Assembly: GCA_003244125.1 (NCBI GenBank)
Contig: QHBL01000062.1
Location: forward strand, 1-14,488
Reading direction: 5' to 3'
DNA from: Chthoniobacterales bacterium
Lineage (GTDB): Bacteria; Verrucomicrobiota; Verrucomicrobiae; Chthoniobacterales; UBA10450
Length of the DNA stretch: 14,488 nt
In this document: in pieces, positions 7,467-13,265 of the stretch
Layout: each line of letters begins with the position of its first letter
Position numbering within the stretch: position 1 is the stretch's first letter
Translations under genes and position numbers: made by a program
The notes under the pieces: generated by a model
Seen by the model: only the letters and a program-made list of their open reading frames with translations
The model's database searches: none
What the model was told of the DNA's origin: nothing

Positions 7467-8942
7467 ATGACGACGCAATCGGATATTGGCCTCATCGGCC
7501 TCGCAGTGATGGGAGAAAACCTCGTCCTCAACATGGAATCGAAAGGCTTTTCCGTCGCCGTCTTTAATCGCACCACCGCCGTGACGGAGAAGTTCGCTGC
7601 CACACGCGCGCAGGGAAAAAACATTACCCCCACGACCACGATCGAGCAGTTCGTCTCGGCATTGAAACATCCGCGCAAGATCATGATCATGATCAAAGCG
7701 GGAAATCCGGTGGATCAGGTCATTGCGGAGGTTGTTCCGTTGCTGGAGAAAGGCGACGTGCTCATCGACGGCGGCAACTCGCTTTTCACTGACACCCAGC
7801 GTCGCTGCAAAGAGATCGAGGCGAAGGGCATTCACTACATCGGCTGCGGCGTATCGGGCGGCGAAGAAGGCGCGCTCAAAGGTCCCTCACTCATGCCCGG
7901 CGGCACGCGCGAAGGTTACGAAATCATCAAGCCGATTTTCACCAGGATCGCCGCGCAAGTGGATGGCGAGCCGTGCTGCCGATACATGGGTCCGGATGGT
8001 GCCGGCCATTACGTCAAGATGGTGCACAACGGCATTGAGTACGGCGACATGCAATTGATCTGCGAAGCCTATGCTATTCTCAAAAATGTCGCCGCCCTGG
8101 AAGCCGATGAGCTCGCGGACATTTTCACCGATTGGAATCGCGGTGCGCTCGATAGCTATCTGATCGAGATCACGGCGGAGATTTTTCGCAAAAAAGATCC
8201 GGACACCGGCAAGCCGCTCGTCGATGTCATCCTCGACAAGGCCGGCCAAAAGGGGACCGGCTTGTGGACGCTGCAATCGGCGCTGACACAGTCGGTCGTC
8301 ATTTCGACCATCAACGCAGCCGTCGAAGCGCGGGTGATTTCCTCACGCAAGGACGAACGGGTCACCGCTTCGAAAATTCTGCCGCAACCGCAACTGCCGC
8401 CATTCATCGGTGACCGCAAACAGCTGATGCAACAAGTGCACGATGCGCTCTACGCCTCGAAAATCATCAGCTACGCGCAAGGCATGGAACTGCTTGGCGC
8501 CGCGAGCATGACTTACAAATGGAACCTTAACTTCGGTGACATCGCCACCATCTGGCGTGGTGGTTGCATTATTCGCGCGAAGTTTCTCAACCGCATCGTT
8601 GACGCTTACGCGCGTGATCGTGAGCTGCACAATCTACTTTTCGATTCCTACTTCAGCGACATCATTGCCAGAACGCAAAGCAACTGGCGCAATGCCGTTT
8701 CGATTGCGATCGAGCACGGCGTGGCGGTGCCCGCTTTCAGCGTCTCACTCGCTTACTTCGATAGTTACCGCTCCGCCCGCCTGCCGGCGAATTTGCTGCA
8801 AGCCCAACGCGATTTCTTCGGCGCCCACACCTACGAGCGCGTGGACAAACCAGGCGTCTTTCACACCGATTGGATCGGCAACGCGCCCGCGCAGGAAATT
8901 TCGCCGCCGAAACCGACGGCCAAACGCCACGCGGGTGAGTAG
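7467..8942 (+). CDS. gnd: 6-phosphogluconate dehydrogenase, decarboxylating
   Basis: This 491-residue cytosolic enzyme oxidatively decarboxylates 6-phosphogluconate to ribulose 5-phosphate and makes NADPH (oxidative pentose phosphate pathway). The N-terminal Rossmann motif is GLIGLAVMGENL (8-19). Asn34-Arg35-Thr36 follows strand beta-2 and is the usual NADP 2'-phosphate contact. The substrate motif SGG is at 130-132, inside SGGEEGALKGPSLMPGG. Catalytic Lys184, with Asn188 and Glu191, matches sheep Lys183 and Glu190. The all-helical C-terminal domain ends in the typical AHTYER...FHTDW tail. ATG 7467 is chosen because MTTQSDIGLIGLAVMG aligns with the family start; the frame stays open upstream to TTG 7398 but that would overlap moaE. 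The length fits the long homodimeric form. It is convergent with dnaE2, with a palindromic repeat in the gap. Confidence 0.96.
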   Translation: MTTQSDIGLIGLAVMGENLVLNMESKGFSVAVFNRTTAVTEKFAATRAQGKNITPTTTIEQFVSALKHPRKIMIMIKAGNPVDQVIAEVVPLLEKGDVLIDGGNSLFTDTQRRCKEIEAKGIHYIGCGVSGGEEGALKGPSLMPGGTREGYEIIKPIFTRIAAQVDGEPCCRYMGPDGAGHYVKMVHNGIEYGDMQLICEAYAILKNVAALEADELADIFTDWNRGALDSYLIEITAEIFRKKDPDTGKPLVDVILDKAGQKGTGLWTLQSALTQSVVISTINAAVEARVISSRKDERVTASKILPQPQLPPFIGDRKQLMQQVHDALYASKIISYAQGMELLGAASMTYKWNLNFGDIATIWRGGCIIRAKFLNRIVDAYARDRELHNLLFDSYFSDIIARTQSNWRNAVSIAIEHGVAVPAFSVSLAYFDSYRSARLPANLLQAQRDFFGAHTYERVDKPGVFHTDWIGNAPAQEISPPKPTAKRHAGE

Positions 8943-8947
8943 CTCTC

Positions 8948-9039
8948 GTCATCCCGAGGGAAGTCGAGGGATCCCGTCGCGCAACCTTAAGCTTTCGCAT
9001 CGGGATTTCTCGACTCCGCTTCGCTCCGCTCGGAATGAC
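8948..9039. repeat. Palindromic dispersed repeat, family C copy 1
   Basis: A 92-bp imperfect inverted repeat fills the gap between the gnd and dnaE2 stops. The left arm, 8948-8975 (begins GTCATCCCGAG, ends TCGAGGGATCCC), pairs with the right arm, 9002-9039. The right arm carries ten extra bases, including GCTTCGCTCCG, in the middle. A related copy lies at 13126-13220. In RNA it would fold into a long hairpin with an internal bulge. Because it separates two convergent genes, it could act as a bidirectional terminator, though there is no U-run. Similar GTCATCCCGAG repeats are, as I recall, scattered through many bacterial genomes. Confidence 0.8.
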
Positions 9040-9048
9040 AGCTGTTGC

Positions 9049-12000
9049 TTAGTGAAAATCGTGCGACTCGGAGCCGAGCAGCCCGTGATTCGTTAGCGGC
9101 AGAATTTTCTGCGCTTTAATCAGCACCACGTTATCGGTGTTTTGCACTTCACCTTCGATGGCAAGGAATGGTTCTTCCGTGATGAGCAACCGCATTCGCT
9201 CAAATAAATCGGGCTTCACGATCGCGTTCGAAACGCCGGTCTCGTCCTCGAGGCTGATGAAGACAAATCCTTTCGCTGTGCCGGGGCGCTGACGACAAAT
9301 CACGTTTCCGGCAATGCGAATAGTCGAGCCATGTTTCGCCTGCGGTAGGTCGATTGCGCGCCAGACATCTGTCAACTGTGCGCGCAGCAACTGCATCGGG
9401 TGCGGCCCGGTGGTGAGGTTCATTTGCGCGTAGTCGGCATTCACGCGCTCGGGCAAAGTCATGGGCGGGAGCGGGACTGCCTGGGTAGCGCACGCGCCTC
9501 GCGTGCTGGCGAAAGCGTCCCGCTTTCGCGGACTTTTGCTGGGGTCGCAAGCGTCGAGAAAAGATCGTTTCGGCGAGACTCCGAAACCAGCACGCGAGAC
9601 GCGTGCGCTCCCCAGAGGTCGCTGCGCGAGCAAATCCTCATGCGGCGTCTCCTCCACTTTCCACAACGCGCTGCGGCGATGTTCTTCGAAACAATTCAGC
9701 GCGCCGAGGTTCGCCAGCCCGCGCAACTCATCTTTCGTTACCGGCACGCGCTTCCGAAAATCTTCCAACGAAACAAACGGCTGCACGTTGCGTTCACGCA
9801 CGAGATCCTCCGCGTGCTCACGCCGCAATCCATTCACCACACAAAAGCCGAGCCGGATCGTGTCATCGGAAAGCACGGTGCAATTCCACTGCGACTCAGC
9901 GACGGAGACCGGCTTCACTTTCACCCCGTGCCGCCGCGCATCCTTCACGATCGTGGCCGGCGAATAAAAACCCATCGGCTGATTGTTGATCAGGCTGGCG
10001 TAAAACTCCGGCGCGCGATGCGCTTTCAAATATGCGCTGCCGTACGCCAGGATGGCGAAGCTGATCGCGTGCGACTCGGGGAATCCGTAGAGCGCGAATG
10101 ACGTAATCGAGTGCAGCACTTTCTCGATGACATCGGGCGCAACATGATTGCGCGCCATCGCTTCGCGCAGCTTCACGCTCACGCGTTTCATCCGTTCTTC
10201 GGAACGATGAAAGCTAAGCGCTCTGCGCAATTCCTCCGCTTCGTCGCCGGAAAAGTTCGCCATGATCATCGCGATCTTCAGCATCTGTTCCTGGAACAAA
10301 GGCACGCCCAGCGTGCGCTCCAGCACCGGCCGTAAGCGTTCATCGAAAAATGTGACCGGCTCCTTGCCGGCGCGACGCGCCAGATACGGATGCACCATGT
10401 CGCCCTGAATCGGACCCGGCCGAATGATCGCCACTTCGATCACCACATCGTAAAAACATTTCGGCTTCAGCCGCGGCAACGTCGCCATTTGCGCACGGCT
10501 CTCGATTTGAAACACGCCGATGGTGTCCGCCGTTTGCATCATCTCGAATGTCTTCGCGTCATCCTTCGGGATGTGTGCGAGATCGAGCGGTCGCCCGCGC
10601 TCTCGGCAAAGCTCGAACGCGTCCTGCATCACCGACATCATGCCGAGCCCGAGAAGATCAACCTTCACGATGCCGAGGTCTTCGCAATCGTCCTTGTCCC
10701 ATTGCGCGAGGACGCGGCCCGACATCGATGCGTTCTCCAGCGGCACAAATTTGCTCAGCTTGTTCTGGCAAATGATCATGCCGCCACTGTGCTGGCCGAG
10801 GTGTCGCGGAAGACCGTAAATGGCGTGATACAAACTGACGAACGCCGGCATGCGCGGATGCGCTTTCGGTAATCCGGCCTGCTCGATCTGTGCTTCGAGT
10901 TCGAGCGTGTGCGGAAAATCGCCGCTGGCGAACAGATGCGAAAACCGGTCGAGAATGCTGGGCGAAAAATTGAGCGCTTTGCCGATCTCGCGCGCCGCGC
11001 TTTTGCCGCGATAGGTAATGACGTTGGCGGTCATGGCAGCGCCATGTTTGCCGTAACGGCGATACACTTCCTGGATGACGCGTTCGCGCCGGTCGCCGCT
11101 GGGCAGATCGAGATCGATGTCGGGCCAGCCTTTGCGGCTCTCGTTCAGAAAGCGCTCGAAGACCAGATGATTTGAAATGGGATCCACCGGCGTGATGCCG
11201 AGGCAAAAACAGACGGCGCTGTTCGCCGCGCTGCCGCGACCCTGCACCAGGATGTCGTTTTCGCGGCAGAAATTGACTATGTCCCAGACGATCAAAAAAT
11301 ATCCGGCGAATTTAAGACGTGTGATCAACCCAAGCTCTTCCTCGAGCTGGCGTTTCACTTTCGTTGTGATGGATTCATAACGCTGCTGCGCGCCGAACAA
11401 CACCATCCGGCGCAGGAAAGAATTCATCGTGTGACCCTCCGGCACGGGAAAATCGGGGAACTCGTAGCCGATGTTTTCTAACGAGAACTCGATCCGATCC
11501 GCGAGCGCCTCCGTGTTACTGATCGCATCCGGCAAATCGCGAAAGATGGCGCGCATCTCAGCGTCGGACTTGAGATGGCGCTCGGCATTTGGCGTGAGGA
11601 GTTTGCCGGCAAGATCGAGGTGGGTGTGCTCGCGAATGCAGGTGAAGACATCGAGCACCTGGCGCCCGTACGGCTTTGCATACTGCACACCGTTGGTCGC
11701 AACGATCGGCAGGCGGAATTTCGATGCCAGATCGATCAGCACGCGATTCACGCGTTCTTCGTCGCGCAGAAAATGCCGCTGAATTTCGACGTAAACGTTT
11801 TCGCGGCCGAACGCATCGATTAGACTTTGCGCGTTGTCCGCGAAGCTCTGGGTAGCGCACGCGTCCCGCGTGCTGGTTTCGGCGTCCCGCCGAAACAATC
11901 TTTCCCCTTCGTGCTGGCAGGAGAAGAGCCGCGCGCTCCGAACTCCGGGGAGCAAAGGCTGCCAGCCCGTCGTTCGCGGCAGTTTGCCGCGAACCGCGTG

Positions 12001-12213
12001 ATGGTCCGGCGACGCGTTGCCCCCGGCATTCGGCCAGCGGCCGAATGCTACAGGCTGGCAGCCTGTGCTCCCCGGAAGCAGAGACCGCGCGTCGCCCGCC
12101 ACACAATTCACGACGCCATTTACCTGTGCCGCGAGCACAGCCAAGTTGCTCTGTGAATCAACCCGGCGCGAAATTCCTCCTCCAGACCTGCAAGTTGCTG
12201 GCTCAATTTCCAT
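9049..12213 (-). CDS. dnaE2: DnaE2-type error-prone DNA polymerase III alpha subunit, PHP domain 5' truncated, with in-frame repeat insertions
   Basis: The open frame has 1054 codons, numbered here from the first ATG (12213). DnaE2/ImuC is the SOS-associated translesion polymerase. Catalytic aspartates are intact: PDIDLDL (364-370; Asp367 and Asp369) and Asp519 in VKVDLLGLG, matching E. coli DnaE 401/403/555. Thumb, fingers, helix-hairpin-helix and a C-terminal OB fold (about 955-1035) follow. Native sequence begins only near residue 123 (SFADNAQSLIDAFGREN), in the second half of the PHP domain, so roughly the first 150-170 residues with the early PHP metal ligands are missing. Residues about 47-122 are encoded by repeats (11848-12075), and residues 867-911 by another repeat (9481-9615), in the variable linker before the OB fold. 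The first 61 bases overlap divergent tilS, so translation probably starts later (TTG 12144, GTG 12138, 12111 or 12102). It may be a functional truncated enzyme or a recent pseudogene with an intact core. No imuA or imuB is adjacent. Confidence 0.85.
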   Translation of the reverse strand: MEIEPATCRSGGGISRRVDSQSNLAVLAAQVNGVVNCVAGDARSLLPGSTGCQPVAFGRWPNAGGNASPDHHAVRGKLPRTTGWQPLLPGVRSARLFSCQHEGERLFRRDAETSTRDACATQSFADNAQSLIDAFGRENVYVEIQRHFLRDEERVNRVLIDLASKFRLPIVATNGVQYAKPYGRQVLDVFTCIREHTHLDLAGKLLTPNAERHLKSDAEMRAIFRDLPDAISNTEALADRIEFSLENIGYEFPDFPVPEGHTMNSFLRRMVLFGAQQRYESITTKVKRQLEEELGLITRLKFAGYFLIVWDIVNFCRENDILVQGRGSAANSAVCFCLGITPVDPISNHLVFERFLNESRKGWPDIDLDLPSGDRRERVIQEVYRRYGKHGAAMTANVITYRGKSAAREIGKALNFSPSILDRFSHLFASGDFPHTLELEAQIEQAGLPKAHPRMPAFVSLYHAIYGLPRHLGQHSGGMIICQNKLSKFVPLENASMSGRVLAQWDKDDCEDLGIVKVDLLGLGMMSVMQDAFELCRERGRPLDLAHIPKDDAKTFEMMQTADTIGVFQIESRAQMATLPRLKPKCFYDVVIEVAIIRPGPIQGDMVHPYLARRAGKEPVTFFDERLRPVLERTLGVPLFQEQMLKIAMIMANFSGDEAEELRRALSFHRSEERMKRVSVKLREAMARNHVAPDVIEKVLHSITSFALYGFPESHAISFAILAYGSAYLKAHRAPEFYASLINNQPMGFYSPATIVKDARRHGVKVKPVSVAESQWNCTVLSDDTIRLGFCVVNGLRREHAEDLVRERNVQPFVSLEDFRKRVPVTKDELRGLANLGALNCFEEHRRSALWKVEETPHEDLLAQRPLGSARVSRAGFGVSPKRSFLDACDPSKSPRKRDAFASTRGACATQAVPLPPMTLPERVNADYAQMNLTTGPHPMQLLRAQLTDVWRAIDLPQAKHGSTIRIAGNVICRQRPGTAKGFVFISLEDETGVSNAIVKPDLFERMRLLITEEPFLAIEGEVQNTDNVVLIKAQKILPLTNHGLLGSESHDFH
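9481..9615. repeat. 135-bp palindromic element (family A) inserted in frame in dnaE2
   Basis: The outer arms 9481-9509 and 9587-9615 are inverted repeats matching at 27 of 29 positions (CTGGG... to ...CCCAG). Inside are two hairpins: a perfect 9-bp stem 9509-9517/9521-9529 with loop TCC, and a 6-bp stem 9568-9573/9581-9586. The length is exactly 45 codons and it contains no stop in the dnaE2 frame, encoding GSARVSRAGFG...STRGACATQ. No target-site duplication was seen. The left arm recurs at 11848-11876. There is no transposase gene, so it would be a passive, in-trans mobilised repeat of REP or MITE type (inference). Confidence 0.85.
11848..11944. repeat. Family A element, one-armed copy, in 5' region of dnaE2
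   Basis: Positions 11848-11876 match the left arm of the 9481-9615 element at 27 of 29 bases. An 8-bp hairpin follows directly, 11877-11884/11888-11895 with loop TCC, at the same place as the TCC hairpin in the other copy. The matching right arm is absent; about 50 bases later the sequence runs into a different element at 11945. The right boundary is therefore uncertain. In the dnaE2 frame it encodes ...RRDAETSTRDACATQ, ending exactly where recognisable polymerase sequence starts. Confidence 0.7.
11945..12075. repeat. 131-bp palindromic element (family B) at the dnaE2/tilS junction
   Basis: The outer arms 11945-11967 and 12053-12075 are inverted repeats with one mismatch in 23 (CCGGGGAGCA... 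to ...TGCTCCCCGG). Two perfect 10-bp hairpins with 3-nt loops lie inside: 11972-11981/11985-11994 (loop GTT) and 12026-12035/12039-12048 (loop AGC). In the dnaE2 frame it encodes STGCQPVAFGRWPNAGG and TTGWQPLLPG, phrases I recall as recurrent low-value protein segments in Verrucomicrobiota and Planctomycetota annotations. It abuts the one-armed family A copy and lies 77 bp before the tilS start, so it may carry or alter the promoters of both divergent genes. Confidence 0.85.
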
Positions 12214-13124
12214 CCGCCCGCCGTTACCTCATCGCTGTTTCCGGCGGCCGCGATTCCATTGCGCTCTTGCATGCGCTGGTCGCCCTTGGTTATCGCAAGC
12301 TCATCGTCTGTCATCTCGATCACCAACTCCGCAGTCGCAGCTCTCGGGCAGACGCGCGATTCGTTGCCCAACGAGCCGCTTCACTCGGCTTCGACTGCGA
12401 GGTCGCCGTTACCGACGTCCGCCTGCTCGCGAAACAACGCCGCGTCTCAATTGAGACCGCGGCCCGCATCGCCCGCTTCGCTTTCTTCGTCTCCGTCGCG
12501 CGGAGAAGACGCTGCCGCACGATTTTCCTCGCCCATCATGCCGACGATCTCGTGGAAACAGCATTGCTCAATCTCTTTCGCGGTGCCGGCCCGGGTGGCA
12601 TCGCCGCCATGCGCAGTCTTGCTGTTCACAAAATCGGAAAAACCGAGCTCACGCTCCTTCGACCGCTCCTCCACATCTGGCGCGACGACATTGACGCGTA
12701 CGTAAAACAGCACCGCCTCAAATTCCGCGAAGACGCCACCAACGCGCAGCTCAGCGCCACTCGCAACCGCATCCGTCATCGCATTCTGCCTTACATCGAA
12801 AAGCAACTCGGCCGCGATGTGCGCCGCGTCATCTGGCGGGCTGCGCAAATCTGGAGCGAAGAAGACGCTCTGCTCGACTCGATGGCTGTTCGGAAAAATG
12901 TCGATCCCGGATTCCTCCCGGTTGAGGCGCTGCGGAATCTGCCCGTAGCTCTTCAGCGCCGCGTCATCGTGACCTGGCTTCATTCACGCGCGGTATCGAA
13001 CATCAACTTTCAGGTTGTGGAAAACATCCGTGAACTCGCGGACCCGATGCCAAAGACAGCGAAACTGAATTTGCCCGCCGACCTTCACGTCCGCCGCCGC
13101 GCAGGTAAACTCTTCATCGAATAA
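12153..13124 (+). CDS. tilS: tRNA(Ile)-lysidine synthase
   Basis: TilS uses ATP and lysine to modify C34 of the CAU-anticodon isoleucine tRNA to lysidine, switching both charging and decoding to AUA; it is normally essential. From GTG 12153 the protein has 323 residues, a short-form TilS. The PP-loop SGGRDS is at 30-35. The family motifs HHADDLVET (128-136) with LNLFRGAGPGGIAAM, RPLLHIWRDDI (170-180) and FREDATNAQLSATRNRIRH (191-209) are present. GTG 12153 is preferred to the ATG at 12045 because the extra 36 residues come from the family B repeat and its flank; no clear ribosome site is visible. The gene is divergent from dnaE2. The E. coli protein is about 430 residues, so the C-terminal substrate-binding part is reduced here, as in other short TilS proteins. 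Confidence 0.93.
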   Translation: MNQPGAKFLLQTCKLLAQFPSARRYLIAVSGGRDSIALLHALVALGYRKLIVCHLDHQLRSRSSRADARFVAQRAASLGFDCEVAVTDVRLLAKQRRVSIETAARIARFAFFVSVARRRRCRTIFLAHHADDLVETALLNLFRGAGPGGIAAMRSLAVHKIGKTELTLLRPLLHIWRDDIDAYVKQHRLKFREDATNAQLSATRNRIRHRILPYIEKQLGRDVRRVIWRAAQIWSEEDALLDSMAVRKNVDPGFLPVEALRNLPVALQRRVIVTWLHSRAVSNINFQVVENIRELADPMPKTAKLNLPADLHVRRRAGKLFIE

Positions 13125-13125
13125 C

Positions 13126-13220
13126 GTCATCCCGAGCGAAGTCGAGGGATCCGCCGCGAACCGCAAACATAACTTCCGCGGGATCCCTCCACGCTCCGCT
13201 TCGCTCCGGTCGGGATGGAC
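13126..13220. repeat. Palindromic dispersed repeat, family C copy 2
   Basis: A 95-bp imperfect inverted repeat starts one base after the tilS stop. The left arm, 13126-13152 (GTCATCCCGAGCGAAG then TCGAGGGATCC), pairs with the right arm, 13181-13220 (GGATCCCTCC... to ...CGGGATGGAC). The right arm again contains an extra CTCCGCTTCGCTCC block, as in the copy at 8948-9039. It separates two codirectional genes, so if it forms an RNA hairpin it could attenuate read-through from tilS into gltX or protect the tilS mRNA end. Confidence 0.8.
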
Positions 13221-13236
13221 GACGGTCCGGCCTCAT

Positions 13237-13265
13237 TAATCTGTGCTAATCTGCGCAATCTGTGA
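13237..13265 (+). repeat. Short tandem repeat TAATCTGTGC-type covering the gltX start
   Basis: Three near-identical units lie head to tail: TAATCTGTGC (13237-13246), TAATCTGCGC (13247-13256) and AATCTGTGAA (13257-13266). The GTG start codon of gltX (13262-13264) is inside the third unit. No Shine-Dalgarno sequence is present, so the repeat replaces the usual ribosome site context. Confidence 0.65.

Noticed and set aside
9481..12075. CRISPR-like array
   Set aside because: The repeats are palindromic, of different families, irregularly spaced and within a coding frame; there are no regular spacers or cas genes.
12045..12152. N-terminal extension of tilS to the ATG at 12045
   Set aside because: The added 36 residues begin inside the family B repeat and match nothing expected in TilS; GTG 12153 gives the normal distance to the PP-loop.
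11827..12156. Plus-strand open frame across the repeat composite
   Set aside because: It is a translation of the repeat elements (GSARVPRAGFG-type phrases) antisense to dnaE2, not an independent gene.
12447..12983. Minus-strand open frame inside tilS as a possible missing dnaE2 N-terminus
   Set aside because: It has no PHP motif or polymerase similarity and is the antisense of conserved tilS sequence.
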